Part shown: in pieces, positions 9,092 through 17,317 of the stretch
How positions within the stretch are numbered: the stretch's first letter is position 1
Layout: each line of letters starts with the position of its first letter
Source: Pleomorphomonas oryzae DSM 16300
GTDB lineage: Bacteria > Pseudomonadota > Alphaproteobacteria > Rhizobiales > Pleomorphomonadaceae
DNA: 64,000 bases
Direction: 5' to 3'
NCBI RefSeq assembly: GCF_000422965.1
Contig: NZ_AUHB01000020.1
Coordinates: 1 to 64,000, forward strand
The notes under the pieces: model-generated
Seen by the model: the letters and a program-made list of their open reading frames with translations, nothing else
Told to the model about the DNA's origin: nothing
The model's database searches: none
Program-made: the position numbers and the translations under genes

Positions 9092-9629
9092 GGAACAGCT
9101 GCCTTATGGTTCGGTGCGACTTGCCAGGTCGCCCGGCAGCTTCATCCGGCCATGGCGGAGCTTTGAGAAAGATTTCATCGTGTGCCCCCCGGCGCAGGTC
9201 CCCACCCGGCAGGCGCCATCAAGCCTCGGCGAAATCGCCAGAGCCGACGCGCCAGAACTTAAATTCTTCATAGGAGCGCATTTATCTTCGGTGCCGACAC
9301 GTTCGATCGTTCAGCCCCGTTAAATGAATCACCCAGCAAGATATACCATATTGTTTCTTAAATAAAAGTTCCGCCAGATATTTTGGATTACTGGCATAGT
9401 CTTAAGTCGAAATGACAGGCCTTGGCAATTTTCCGGATGTCGACCTCAGGTTGATCGGTAAAAGGCAACTTCTTGTTGAGGGAGGTCAGGGAAACGATTC
9501 TGGCGGAGGCCGACAAAAAAGCCGGCGGGCATGAGCCGGCCGGCTATCGTCTGGGGTCTGGCCGTGGGAGCCTGACCTTGGGAGTTGGGGGAAAGCAGGG
9601 AGGCGGCGCCGCGGCTCCGCCTCGCTTGA
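9092..9629. other. Intergenic region between two minus-strand genes
   Basis: About 540 bases, with a noticeably AT-rich part at 9320-9420, presumably the promoter zone of the c-di-GMP gene. A terminator-like hairpin for the upstream small gene lies at 9511-9540. No open frame here looks coding. Confidence 0.5.
9511..9540 (-). terminator. Rho-independent terminator (minus strand)
   Basis: On the minus strand a GCCGGC stem (9535-9540 with 9521-9526) is followed by six T (complement of 9515-9520). It lies about 90 bases downstream of the small minus-strand gene ending at 9630. Confidence 0.55.
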
Positions 9630-9839
9630 TCACTGGACGGCGTTTCCCATGCCTGCCGACTGGTCGGCCGCGATCGGGATGCCGGCCTTCTTCAACTCGG
9701 CCTTGGCCTCCTGGCTTGCCATGGACAGGAGGTAGGCGACGAACGCCAGGTCGGCGCGCTGCGCCTGCTGCGCCATCTGCTCGGTGAGCGTCGCGATATG
9801 GTGGAGCGTCTCCACGGGAGTCCTCGGCAGGTTGGACAT
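9630..9839 (-). CDS. Small hypothetical protein (69 aa)
   Basis: Start at ATG 9839, with AGGAG seven bases upstream. The product is helical and soluble, with ETLHHIATLTEQMAQQAQ and YLLSMASQEAKAEL as likely amphipathic helices. No family recognised. A terminator-like hairpin follows, so it is probably a single-gene unit. Confidence 0.6.
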   Translation of the reverse strand: MSNLPRTPVETLHHIATLTEQMAQQAQRADLAFVAYLLSMASQEAKAELKKAGIPIAADQSAGMGNAVQ

Positions 9840-10149
9840 GTCCGATCTCCTAATCAGCCTGAGCCAATATGCACGTGTTTGGCCCCGATGCCATACCCAA
9901 CCGATGGTAGCAGGAGAAAGTTCCCCGCGCGAGTAAACGTGATCAGCCGTGATCAGCCGAACGGCACGAAACGGGCCGTGGGCGGGCGGCCGGCGAGGAA
10001 CAACTGTCAAGGATTACTTGACAGTTCAAACCGAAGGCCGGCGAACCATCGCTCGCGGGGGACGACAAAGGCAAAGGATCGGCCATTGCCTATGACAAAC
10101 GGGTGGCGGCGTGGCGGTGGATTTGCGTATGTTGGCGGCGGGAGGCCCC

Positions 10150-10743
10150 ATGGACGCGACGCCGCTCTATCTTCTGACCTCGCTTGCTCTGGTGGGCAGC
10201 CCCGGCCCCAACACCATGAGTCTCACGGCGATCGGCGCCGCCTTCGGCACTCGCCGGGGCGTGCGCTACATGATCGGGCTCGATCTCGGCATGGTGGCGG
10301 TGGTGGCGCTGGTGGGGTCGGGCCTCTGGGCGGTGATCCTGTCCTACCCCGGCGTGGCGCCGGTGATCACCGTGGCGGCCAGCCTCTACCTCCTCTATCT
10401 CGCCTACAAGATCGCCACGGCGCCGCCGATGTCGCGCATGGAAGCGCCGGGACGTGCGCCCGGCATCTGGCCGGGGGTGCTGCTGTCGCTCACCAACCCC
10501 AAGGCCTATGTGTCGGTGGCGGCGGTGGTGTCGCGCTACACACTGCTGCCCGGGCGGCCGGTGGCCGACGAGCTCATGAAAGGCGGCCTGTTCCTGGCGC
10601 TGGTGGTGATCGTCAATGTGTTGTGGCTCGCCGCGGGATCGCTGCTCGCCCGCGCGGTGACCAACCCGACGGTGGGCAGGTGGGTGAACATTGCGTTCGC
10701 GGTGGTGCTGGTGCTGTCGGTGCTGGCGGCGTTCATAGGATAG
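10150..10743 (+). CDS. LysE/RhtB-family amino-acid exporter
   Basis: The start is ATG 10150 with GGGAGG close upstream; an earlier ATG at 10111 is possible. The 197-residue protein has about six membrane segments and the LysE signature VGSPGPNTMSLTAIGAAFG near its N-terminus, plus LLSLTNPKAY in the middle as usual. The family exports amino acids or related metabolites such as homoserine lactone. It stands alone, so the substrate is unknown. Confidence 0.88.
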   Translation: MDATPLYLLTSLALVGSPGPNTMSLTAIGAAFGTRRGVRYMIGLDLGMVAVVALVGSGLWAVILSYPGVAPVITVAASLYLLYLAYKIATAPPMSRMEAPGRAPGIWPGVLLSLTNPKAYVSVAAVVSRYTLLPGRPVADELMKGGLFLALVVIVNVLWLAAGSLLARAVTNPTVGRWVNIAFAVVLVLSVLAAFIG

Positions 10744-10785
10744 GGGGCTACATCAGCCGATCGCTTCGTTCTGATTTCGGTACAT

Positions 10786-10836
10786 CCGCATGATTGCGAT
10801 TGCTGGCATCATGTTGCCCGCATAGATTGTCTCCAA
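10786..10836 (+). promoter_or_regulatory. Promoter-like repeat (copy 1)
   Basis: GATTGCGATTGCTGGC ... CCCGCATAGATTG recurs at 15888-15940 and 16877-16928, each time upstream of a plus-strand gene for an envelope-type protein. Within it, TTGCTG and TAGATT are 17 bases apart, a plausible -35/-10 pair. Confidence 0.45.
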
Positions 10837-10900
10837 GGGAATGGCGGAAGAGTTGTTGTCGACTGTCTGTTCCGAGTTCTTGGAGAAGGTTTCCACCCAA

Positions 10901-11281
10901 ATGGGTATAAAGCTGATTTTGCCCGTCGTTGTTCTTTCAGCGCTGGTTCAGGGCTGTGTCTCGGCCGGATACGGTGGCCCCGAGGGCAACATGATCGCTA
11001 CCGATCAAATGCAGGCGCAGCGTGAGGCAAACAGGACGATCGAGGTCTTCAAGTCGGCTCCAGCTGGGTACAAATCTCTGGGGGTCATGAAGACCAACAG
11101 GTGTCATCGTATCCTAACCGCCGAACCCCCGTCTGTTGCTGCCATTACCGACGATCTGAAGCGCATCGCCTATGCACAGGGAGCGGACGCAATCAGTAAT
11201 GTAAAGACGGAGAAAATTGGCGGACTGGGCTCCAATTGCTGGTACGTTTTGCAAGGTAGCGCTGAACTCTGGAGAAAGTAG
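10901..11281 (+). CDS. Putative lipoprotein, RcsF/YbjQ-like fold suspected
   Basis: Starting at ATG 10901 gives a lipoprotein signal peptide, with lipobox LVQGC and lipidated Cys19. The mature part (about 108 residues) contains SLGVMKTNRCHRIL, DDLKRIAYAQGADAISNVK and a late Cys in SNCWYVLQGSAELW. The alternating strands, the G(A/D)AI.NV motif and two Cys resemble small envelope-stress lipoproteins such as RcsF, but this is inference. The earlier ATG at 10841 would bury the signal peptide. A promoter-like repeat precedes it. Confidence 0.65.
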   Translation: MGIKLILPVVVLSALVQGCVSAGYGGPEGNMIATDQMQAQREANRTIEVFKSAPAGYKSLGVMKTNRCHRILTAEPPSVAAITDDLKRIAYAQGADAISNVKTEKIGGLGSNCWYVLQGSAELWRK

Positions 11282-11350
11282 GCGGAGCCGCGCCAGGATT
11301 CTGGACGAGGCGGGACGACGCCCTGCAAGGGATTGCCTTGAGGCAGTGCC

Positions 11351-11504
11351 ATGACAAAGAAGCCCGAAAAAATCGAGAGCGCCTGGGTGGATCCGGACGA
11401 TGCGCCCGAGTGGCCCGACGACGCGTTCGCCCCGCGCTGAAGTTGCCGTTGGCGGCGAGGTGATCAAGCCGGCCGAAGGCACCCTGACGCACCGTCAAGA
11501 CTGA
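11351..11504 (+). pseudogene. Remnant of a BrnA/DUF4415-type antitoxin
   Basis: ATG 11351 reads MTKKPEKIESAWVDPDDAPE and then WPDDAFAPR with a stop at 11438-11440. Removing one C from the CCCC run just before the stop restores FARAEVAVGGEVIKPAEG and then TLTHRQD. VDPDDAPE..D..F.RAE followed by GTLT is the typical N-terminal half of BrnA/DUF4415 antitoxins. The usual DNA-binding end (RGRPK and onward) is missing and the palindromic element begins within about 20 bases. No intact BrnT toxin gene is seen upstream. Confidence 0.5.
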
Positions 11505-11520
11505 TGCTTGAGTGGAGGAG

Positions 11521-11683
11521 GTGTGCCCTATATGGGCCGATCGTTCCATACTGCCTGAGGTCCTCTGCCTGCGCAGAGGAAGACAACCTATATATCTGTT
11601 TTATCTATATAATCCTGTCTTCCTCTGCGCAGGCAGAGGACCTCAGGCAGGAAAGAGCGGGGCGTCGGTATCGGGCGCCCCAC
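11521..11683. repeat. Palindromic (MITE-like) element, full copy
   Basis: Positions 11551-11585 and 11616-11650 are perfect reverse complements of each other over 35 bases, separated by a 30-base AT-rich loop. The flanking CCTATATGGGC and GTATCGGGCGC extend the symmetry imperfectly. The same arms recur at 15.1, 33.0, 34.7 and 39.2 kb. As RNA it would form a very strong hairpin, so it may also end transcription of both convergent neighbours. Confidence 0.85.
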
Positions 11684-11687
11684 TTTC

Positions 11688-12893
11688 TCATGCTCCCTGT
11701 TCGGCCACCTTTTGCGGACAATCGGCCTCAGGCATGGCCAGTGACAGCAGGCATAGGGCGACGACCAGGGCGATGAAAACCGTGGCGGTTTCCAGAAGGC
11801 CGATCTGCCGGGCAGCGTAGCCGGCGACCATGGCCGGCAGGGCGGTGGCCATGTAGCTTTCGAAGTAGAAGGCCGACATCAACCCGGCGCGGCCGGCGGG
11901 GGTGGAGCGGGCGACCAGGTTGCGGGTGGCACCCAGGAAGCCGGCGCCGAAGCCGACGCCCGCGGTGAGCGAACCGGCGATCAGAATGGCGGGGCTGCCG
12001 ACATAGACGCCGGCGAGGATGACGGCCGTGCCGATCGCACCCGTCACGCCGGCAACGGCCAGCGCCATGCTCGCCGTCTTGTTGCGGTGGGCGAGGATGG
12101 ACAGGCTGGCGGCGAAGGTGAGGGCGGCCACCGCCGCGCCGCCCAGCCAGGTGGCGCCGCTGCCCGGCATGGCGCGGATCAGCGATGGCAACAGCGACAG
12201 GAAGAAGCCGCCGAGCGCCCAGTTGGCGATGTTGAGCGGGGCGACGCGCAGGAAGGCCTTGCGGGCGGCCTCCGGCACCTCGATGCGGGCGCGAGGCACC
12301 CATTTGTCGGCCGAGAGCGTGGCGAGTGTTTCGCGCGACCGGACGCTCAGCGCCAACTGGATCACGAACAGGGCGATGAGCAGGACATAGGCCGCCCGGA
12401 GCGGGAAGGGGGCGACCTGGGCCAGAAGACCGGAGCCGAGCGAGCCGGCACCCATGCCGATCATCGGGGCGATGGAGTTGATGGTGGCGCCGGCCTTGTG
12501 ATCGATGTCGAGCATGGCGGCGGTCAGCGCCGTGGTGGCCAGCGCCGTGGCAAGGCCCTGGACGAGGCGGGCCGCCAGCAGCCAGGCGGCATCCTGCGCC
12601 AGGAAAAACAGCCCCATCGACAGAAGCTGGATGGCGAGCGCCGTGAGGATCACCCGCCGGCGACCCCAGTGATTGGACAGCGAGCCGCAGAACAGGAGCG
12701 TGGCGAGCAGCGCAATCGCGTAGATGGCGAAGATGATGGTGATCATGAAGGGCGAGAAGCCCCAGGCCGCCTGATAGAGCGGATAGAGCGGGCTCGGCAC
12801 GCTGGAGGCGGCGAAAAAGGCCGTCAGCGTGACGGCATGCAGGCCCAGTTCCGCCCGCTTCGGGCGCCCGTGCGTATCGGAAGAGATGGTCAT
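11688..12893 (-). CDS. MFS transporter (efflux type)
   Basis: The 401-residue protein has 12 hydrophobic segments, with MFS motif A in the TM2-3 loop as GSLSNHWGRRRVILTALA. ASSVPSPLYPLYQAAWGFSP at the N-terminus is typical of a clade of drug/solute exporters. It is divergent from a TetR-family gene across an 88-base region with two palindromes, so it is very probably repressed by that regulator and induced by its own substrate. The substrate is unknown. Confidence 0.88.
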   Translation of the reverse strand: MTISSDTHGRPKRAELGLHAVTLTAFFAASSVPSPLYPLYQAAWGFSPFMITIIFAIYAIALLATLLFCGSLSNHWGRRRVILTALAIQLLSMGLFFLAQDAAWLLAARLVQGLATALATTALTAAMLDIDHKAGATINSIAPMIGMGAGSLGSGLLAQVAPFPLRAAYVLLIALFVIQLALSVRSRETLATLSADKWVPRARIEVPEAARKAFLRVAPLNIANWALGGFFLSLLPSLIRAMPGSGATWLGGAAVAALTFAASLSILAHRNKTASMALAVAGVTGAIGTAVILAGVYVGSPAILIAGSLTAGVGFGAGFLGATRNLVARSTPAGRAGLMSAFYFESYMATALPAMVAGYAARQIGLLETATVFIALVVALCLLSLAMPEADCPQKVAEQGA

Positions 12894-12911
12894 GGCGCTG
12901 GTTCCGTGATA

Positions 12912-12930
12912 AAAGCAAAGAGTTTGCGTT
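12912..12930. promoter_or_regulatory. Operator copy 1 (AAAGCAAA-N3-TTTGCGTT)
   Basis: An imperfect copy of the palindrome at 12951-12969. It is 18 bases from the MFS start and probably overlaps that promoter. It is a likely site for the divergent TetR-type regulator. Confidence 0.7.
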
Positions 12931-12950
12931 TATACGCCATCATGACTCTA

Positions 12951-12969
12951 AAAGCAAATATTTTGCTTT
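12951..12969. promoter_or_regulatory. Operator copy 2 (perfect AAAGCAAA-N3-TTTGCTTT)
   Basis: A perfect 8+8 palindrome with a 3-base centre, ending 12 bases before the TetR gene. Together with copy 1 it makes a two-site control region for the divergent pair, with autoregulation likely. Confidence 0.75.
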
Positions 12970-12981
12970 AGTGGGAGTCCT

Positions 12982-13632
12982 ATGGCTGTGGCTGGTCAGG
13001 AAATGGATCAAAAACAAGCGGTTATGGAAAAGCCTCAGGCGGCGCCCCGGCCGGGCGGCCGCGCCGCCCGCATTCAGGCGGCGGTGTTCAAGGCGGTGGA
13101 CGAACTCAAGCAGGCGGGCGAGGAGCTGACGGTGCCGGGCATCGCGGCGCGGGCCGGCGTGACGCCGTCAACCATCTATCGCCGCTGGGGCACGCTCACC
13201 GACCTTCTGTCGGACGTGGCGGTGCGGCAGCTCCGCCCCGACGGCGAGCCGAGGGACAGCGGCGACTGGCGGGCCGACCTCAAGGGCTGGCTCGAGCAAT
13301 ATGCCGAGGAGATGGCCTCCGATCCCGGCCGCGCCATGATGCGCGACGTGCTCTCTTCCGACCGGCCGGAGAATGCCTGCACCTGCGCGGTCTACACCGG
13401 TCGGCAGCTCGACATTATCCGCGAGCGGGCGCTGGCGCGCGGCGAAACGCCGCCGGATACCCGCACCATCATGGACCGCGTGGTGGCGCCGGTGATCTAC
13501 CGCATCCTGTTCACCCACGAGGGAGCGGACGGGGATTATGCGGCGGGGCTGGTGGAGGGCTTGCTGGGGGAGGGGGCACCGCAGCCTCCGGCCTGCTGGC
13601 AGGAGCTCTCTCCCCATTCCCTCGGTGGGTGA
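12982..13632 (+). CDS. TetR/AcrR-family regulator
   Basis: The start is ATG 12982 after GGGAG. The 216-residue protein has a basic N-terminal tail, then the TetR helix-turn-helix (ELTVPGIAARAGVTPSTIYR and RWGTLTDLLSDVA). A ligand domain follows that resembles the TetR C-terminal domain of the YjdC/PF16859 type (DWRADLKGWLEQYAEEM). It presumably represses the divergent MFS gene and itself by binding the two palindromes between them. Confidence 0.9.
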   Translation: MAVAGQEMDQKQAVMEKPQAAPRPGGRAARIQAAVFKAVDELKQAGEELTVPGIAARAGVTPSTIYRRWGTLTDLLSDVAVRQLRPDGEPRDSGDWRADLKGWLEQYAEEMASDPGRAMMRDVLSSDRPENACTCAVYTGRQLDIIRERALARGETPPDTRTIMDRVVAPVIYRILFTHEGADGDYAAGLVEGLLGEGAPQPPACWQELSPHSLGG

Positions 13633-13670
13633 TATGGTCTGGCTCCCCGACCCTGCATGAGGAGTGTCCG

Positions 13671-14012
13671 GTGATTCACGAATTGCGCGTCTATACCTGT
13701 CTGCCCGGCAGGTTGCCGGCCCTGCAGCAGCGTTTCGAGACCAGGACGCTGGCCATCTGGGAACGCCTTGGCATTCGCTCGCTCGGCTTCTGGACGACCA
13801 TGACCGGCCCTTCCAACAACGATCTGACCTATCTCATCGAGTGGCAGTCGCTGGCCGAGCGCGAGCAGAAGTGGGCGACGTTCATGGCCGATCCCGAGTG
13901 GCAACAGGCCAAAGAGGCGAGCGAGGCGGATGGACCGATCGTCGCCAATATCGCCAGTTCGTTCCTGCAGCCGACCCGCTTCTACCGGGGCTTCTCCAAG
14001 CCGTCGGAATAG
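13671..14012 (+). CDS. NIPSNAP-family protein
   Basis: A GTG start at 13671, preceded by GAGGAG, gives 113 residues. VIHELRVYTCLPGRLPALQQ, then GFWTTMTGPSNNDLTYLIEW and a closing FLQPTRFYRGF-like end, match the ferredoxin-like dimeric alpha-beta barrel of NIPSNAP proteins. The biochemical role of bacterial members is poorly known. It lies 38 bases after the TetR gene and may be co-transcribed. Confidence 0.8.
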   Translation: MIHELRVYTCLPGRLPALQQRFETRTLAIWERLGIRSLGFWTTMTGPSNNDLTYLIEWQSLAEREQKWATFMADPEWQQAKEASEADGPIVANIASSFLQPTRFYRGFSKPSE

Positions 14013-14190
14013 ACGGCCTGCCGGGGTGGGTGGAAAGCATGCTGGTGTCGCCGTGGTTGCCGGTGGTCGCCTCCAGGCGCGTAAAAAGCGGGCGAGGGCG
14101 CGCGCGAGCGGGTGAAGCTTACGCTGACCGCTTGAGATTGCGGGCCATCGCGCGGATTTCTGGCTGCGTGGTGACGGTTTGCGGCGCCGG

Positions 14191-14703
14191 CTAGTAACTG
14201 GCGTCGGTCAGCGATGACCTGATCATGTCGTAGTTCTTCCGGGCCAGCTTGTCGGTCTGGGCCGAGCTGGAGATGGTGATGAGACCGTGCCTGCCGTCCG
14301 GCAGGCGCTTGTACAGGTAGCCGCTGTGAAACATATCGCCCTTCGAGCCCTGGATCGAGGTCGGCCGCCAGTGAGTAGGGCGACCGTTGCTGTCGATGGC
14401 GTTCGGATATTCGCAGGACTCTTCATTGCCGATGCGCCGGCAGGTGATCGGCAGGCGCGGCTCCTTTTGCGCTGAACGGATCTCGGCCATGGTGGGCGCC
14501 GGTGCGAAGTGCAGGTGGTAGCTGACGACCGAGCCTTCGCCGCAGATCCGAGGCGCCGCGCAGGTGTAGCGAAATGTCCCGTCATCATGCATCTGGAACA
14601 CCCAGCCGGGAAACTGGGTCGACGGGTCCGGGTGATCCCAGCCGGCGGCGGCCGGCAGGATGGCAAGGCAGAGGAACATGGCGGCGGTGGCAAATTTTCG
14701 CAT
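14191..14703 (-). CDS. Secreted hypothetical protein
   Basis: Start at ATG 14703. The 170-residue product has a clear signal peptide (MRKFATAAMFLCLAILPAAA, cleavage near residue 20). The mature part has Cys pairs (YTCAAPRICGEG and ITCRRIGNEESCEYP), so disulfides in the periplasm are likely. No family recognised. The ending LARKNYDMIRSSLTDASY resembles the ends of small periplasmic proteins that measure residual solute, but this is only a guess. Confidence 0.65.
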   Translation of the reverse strand: MRKFATAAMFLCLAILPAAAGWDHPDPSTQFPGWVFQMHDDGTFRYTCAAPRICGEGSVVSYHLHFAPAPTMAEIRSAQKEPRLPITCRRIGNEESCEYPNAIDSNGRPTHWRPTSIQGSKGDMFHSGYLYKRLPDGRHGLITISSSAQTDKLARKNYDMIRSSLTDASY

Positions 14704-14870
14704 GTCATACCCTAGGGCTGGCGGGGCGTGTGGCTTGGGATATGTGTAACCAGTGATGGTGCCGAAATCCACCCTCGACGTTGGTTGGGGGACCGGACAG
14801 CGCCCAAACCAATGTCCCCTGAACGCCGCGATGGCCTGGAGCTTATTCGGTGAAATCAGGTTTACCGGAA

Positions 14871-14940
14871 AAGCTCTATCTCATTGTTCAGACGCAGTTC
14901 CGGGCGCAAAACCGGTTCCCACTTTTGCTGGAACTGCTCT
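14871..14940. repeat. RIME-like intergenic element, copy 1
   Basis: CAGACGCAGTTCCGGGCGCA followed by AAACCGGTTCCCACTTTTGC and TGGAACTGCTCT closely matches 21083-21143. The AACCGGTTCCCACTTTT core is typical of rhizobial intergenic mosaic elements. Confidence 0.6.
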
Positions 14941-15063
14941 AGCGGCGGCGGCGGGCTGCGGGGCGGGCGCCGGAGTCTTAAATGGGCGCTGGTCTGGGCG
15001 GCGGTGGCGCTTTTCGCGGCGCCGGCCGTCGGCAAATACATCGACAAGCAGGGGAAGTTGACG
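14941..15063 (+). pseudogene. Degenerate copy of the 48-aa single-TM protein gene
   Basis: The frame reads GGRRSLKWALVWAAVALFAA then PAVGKYIDKQGK, matching the intact small protein at 24995-25141 (RRSLKWALVWTAVAIL..GKIIEEQGK). It lacks a start codon of its own because the RIME-like element replaces the N-terminus, and the frame runs on into the palindromic element. Confidence 0.5.
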
Positions 15064-15068
15064 GGAGG

Positions 15069-15165
15069 CCGATATCGGCTGATTACCTCTTACTGCCCGA
15101 GGTCCTGCGCGCGGGCGCAGGACCTCGGGCAGAAAAGAGCGAGGCGGAGGTATGAGGCGCCGAAC
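15069..15165. repeat. Palindromic element, short-loop copy
   Basis: Positions 15093-15110 and 15115-15132 are perfect 18-base reverse complements with only four bases between them. They are flanked by GATATCGG on the left and a GTATGAGGCGC end on the right, as in the other copies. Confidence 0.75.
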
Positions 15166-15192
15166 TGTTGATAAATCCAACCGGAGCGGGTC

Positions 15193-15786
15193 ATGACAGA
15201 GGCTCAGAACGGCCCGCTACGGCGGGCGGCGAAGATCGTGGCGCTGGCCAACCTCGGCTATTTCGGAGTGGAGTTCGCAGTGGCCCTTACCATCGGCTCG
15301 GTGTCGCTGTTCGCCGATTCCGTGGATTTCCTGGAGGATACCTCGGTCAACCTGTTGATCGTGCTGGCGCTCGACTGGTCGGTGCGGGCGCGCGCCCGGC
15401 TGGGCATGGCGCTGGCCGCCATCCTCATGGTTCCGGGCCTCGCTACGCTGTGGACAGCCTGGCAGAAGTTCAACGTGCCGGTGGCGCCGGAGCCTTGGGC
15501 GCTGTCGCTCGCCGGCTTGGGAGCGCTCGCCGTCAACTTGGGATGCGCGCTGCTGCTGGCCCGCGTTCGCCATCACGGCGGCAGCCTCGGCAAGGCGGCC
15601 TTCCTGTCGGCCCGCAACGACGCGGTGGCCAACGTGGCGATCATCGCCGCCGGCCTCGTCACCGCGTTCCTGTGGCGCTCGGCCTGGCCCGACCTGATCG
15701 TCGGCCTCGCCATCGCGGCGATGAACGCCGACGCGGCGCGCGAGGTGTGGGAAGCGGCGCGCGAGGAGCACAAGGCGGTGGTGTGA
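15193..15786 (+). CDS. Cation-diffusion-facilitator-like transporter
   Basis: The 197-residue product starts at ATG 15193 after GGAGCGGGTC. VALANLGYFGVEFAVALTIG followed by SVSLFADSVDFLEDTSVNLL matches TM1-2 of CDF metal exporters, with the metal-site Asp pair in FADSVDFLEDT (usually HxxxD). SARNDAVANVAIIAAGLV matches TM5 with its second pair, here ND rather than HD. Like other short alphaproteobacterial members it lacks the cytoplasmic C-terminal domain. The changed metal-site residues leave specificity open. Confidence 0.75.
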   Translation: MTEAQNGPLRRAAKIVALANLGYFGVEFAVALTIGSVSLFADSVDFLEDTSVNLLIVLALDWSVRARARLGMALAAILMVPGLATLWTAWQKFNVPVAPEPWALSLAGLGALAVNLGCALLLARVRHHGGSLGKAAFLSARNDAVANVAIIAAGLVTAFLWRSAWPDLIVGLAIAAMNADAAREVWEAAREEHKAVV

Positions 15787-15887
15787 GGAGCTGCCATGCC
15801 TCCGAAAGGCGGACTCCAGCGTCGGGAAACAGGGTTCCTGAACTGAATGCCGCCAGCCCTCATTCGATCTTGTTCACAAAATGTTCT

Positions 15888-15940
15888 GGGTATCCGGAAG
15901 ACTGCGATTGTCGGGAATCGGGTGCTCGCATAGATTGCCG
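15888..15940 (+). promoter_or_regulatory. Promoter-like repeat (copy 2)
   Basis: ATCCGGAAGACTGCGATTGT ... GCTCGCATAGATTGCCGCC matches the copies at 10786 and 16877. It lies about 125 bases upstream of the membrane-protein gene at 16066. Confidence 0.45.
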
Positions 15941-16065
15941 CCTTGGGTCGCGGCCGCGCCTGGATACTCAATCTCCATGGATGGGGCTTGGCGTTGGCGA
16001 AGGTCCGGCGAGGAGGTCGGCCGTCGAAGCGGCGTTTGGCATATCTCGGGGGTAACTGCGGAAAA

Positions 16066-16773
16066 ATGTATGACTATGGCATGTCGAGGCTGCTCGTTTC
16101 CGCCGTCTTCGTGGCGATCGTCGGCGCCTATATCGCCAATCAGAACAATCGAAACCCGTGGCTGTGGGGCGCCGTCTGCTTCGTACTTCCCGGCGTCGGC
16201 ATCATTATCCTGATGGTCATCGGCAAGGCACCGGAGCCGGCGCCGTTACCCCGGAAAGCCTGGGAAATCGACCTCAACACGACGCCGGCGCCGGTCACCG
16301 TACGCCCCGAACGGGCGTGGTGGGACCATCTCAAGGCCACCGATGCCGATGTGAAGGCGGCGGCCGATGAGGTCTCCCAACTGTCGGCGGACTATGAGGA
16401 CGTGCTTGCCGACCAGTTCGTCGCCCCGGGCGACAAGAAGGATTATCTCCGGTCGCTGGTCGAGGCGCTCAAGGCGCAGCACGCCGCCCTCGTCGAGCAA
16501 CAGGCTGCCGAGGATGACGCAGCCATGCCGTCGCTGCAGGCCAAGCGAAAGCTGGCGCTGGAGAAGCGCGTGGACAGGTCCAGGGCGATGATGGAGGAGA
16601 TCGCCGCCAACGGCATGATCTGCAGGCAGACCGGCAAGAAGGTGGCGTCGATGCAGCTCTATGCCGGCCGGCAGATCGACGACCACGGTTATGCCTATCT
16701 CCGCTATGAGGACGGCACGAGCGAGCTGAGGTCCGGCGACTATTTCACGCTGGCACCGAGCGATGGGCCGTAG
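16066..16773 (+). CDS. Hypothetical membrane-anchored protein
   Basis: Starting at ATG 16066 (ATG 16081 is an alternative) gives 235 residues. Two membrane helices come first (LLVSAVFVAIVGAYIA and WGAVCFVLPGVGIIILMVIG). A soluble part follows with a long helix rich in A, E and K (residues about 85-190), then an SH3-like end (GRQIDDHGYAYLRYEDGTSE). It heads the unusual 16-20 kb membrane-protein cluster and has the same promoter-like repeat as its neighbour. No family recognised. Confidence 0.6.
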   Translation: MYDYGMSRLLVSAVFVAIVGAYIANQNNRNPWLWGAVCFVLPGVGIIILMVIGKAPEPAPLPRKAWEIDLNTTPAPVTVRPERAWWDHLKATDADVKAAADEVSQLSADYEDVLADQFVAPGDKKDYLRSLVEALKAQHAALVEQQAAEDDAAMPSLQAKRKLALEKRVDRSRAMMEEIAANGMICRQTGKKVASMQLYAGRQIDDHGYAYLRYEDGTSELRSGDYFTLAPSDGP

Positions 16774-16876
16774 GGCGGGGAATCCTGGGCACATCCGAGA
16801 CGCCGACTTGGCGGCCACCGGCGAAGCGGTACCGATATCTCCCGGTTGCTCTCTTCGCTCCAGCCCGACTTTCGGT

Positions 16877-16928
16877 GGGTCCGGAGGATTGCGATTGTCC
16901 GCGATATTCCGCCCGCATAGATTGCTGC
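16877..16928 (+). promoter_or_regulatory. Promoter-like repeat (copy 3)
   Basis: GATTGCGATTGTCCGCG ... CCCGCATAGATTGCTGCC. Here TTGTCC and TAGATT are 17 bases apart. It precedes the degenerate family member at 17061 and the intact genes at 17318 and 18238. Confidence 0.45.
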
Positions 16929-17060
16929 CGGGTGGCTGCTGTCGCGTTTTGGTTCCTCCGAGTCTTATCGAGGCCATGGGCGAATCCGCGGTGCAGTTTT
17001 GACGGATGGGCCGATGGATCGGGCCGATCCGGTGCGCCTGACGTTCGGGTGGGGGATCAA

Positions 17061-17255
17061 GTGCTGGAAGAGTTTGCGACAAGCGCGGCAATCCGATCCT
17101 CGACGATTTCTTCCCGAAGATGGCCCGTCATGAGATCTGCGAGGGCAGGACCTTCATCCCGCTTTTGAAAGCCGGCGCCACCATCGTCAACAGCTATGGC
17201 GACGGGGCGCGAACTCGTCGGCATAACGCTGACGGCGAGGGATTGCGGGCTTTAG
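17061..17255 (+). pseudogene. Remnant of a KAGAT-family membrane protein
   Basis: The left end (LEEFATSA after GGGGGATCAAGTG) matches the start of the 620-residue protein at 18238. A different frame then gives NPILDDFFPKMARHEICEGR and TFIPLLKAGATIVNSYGDG, and a third frame gives RELVGITLTARDCGL before the stop at 17253-17255. The transmembrane middle is deleted and there is a +1 shift at a GGGG run. It is a third family member reduced to its two ends. Confidence 0.6.
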
Positions 17256-17317
17256 GAAACATCGGGTGGTGCTGGATCAAGCGCCGCCGCAGGTGACGAT
17301 TTGATGGGGAGCGGAGC

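Larger units (their letters stand above)
14704..15192. other. Intergenic region made of repeats
   Basis: Nearly the whole stretch is repeats: a RIME-like element at 14871-14940, a degenerate copy of a small-protein gene at 14941-15063, and a palindromic element at 15069-15165. No intact gene is visible. Confidence 0.6.

Noticed and set aside
11521-11683. CRISPR array or integron site
   Set aside because: There is one inverted repeat with an AT-rich loop, not evenly spaced direct repeats; copies elsewhere are single units.
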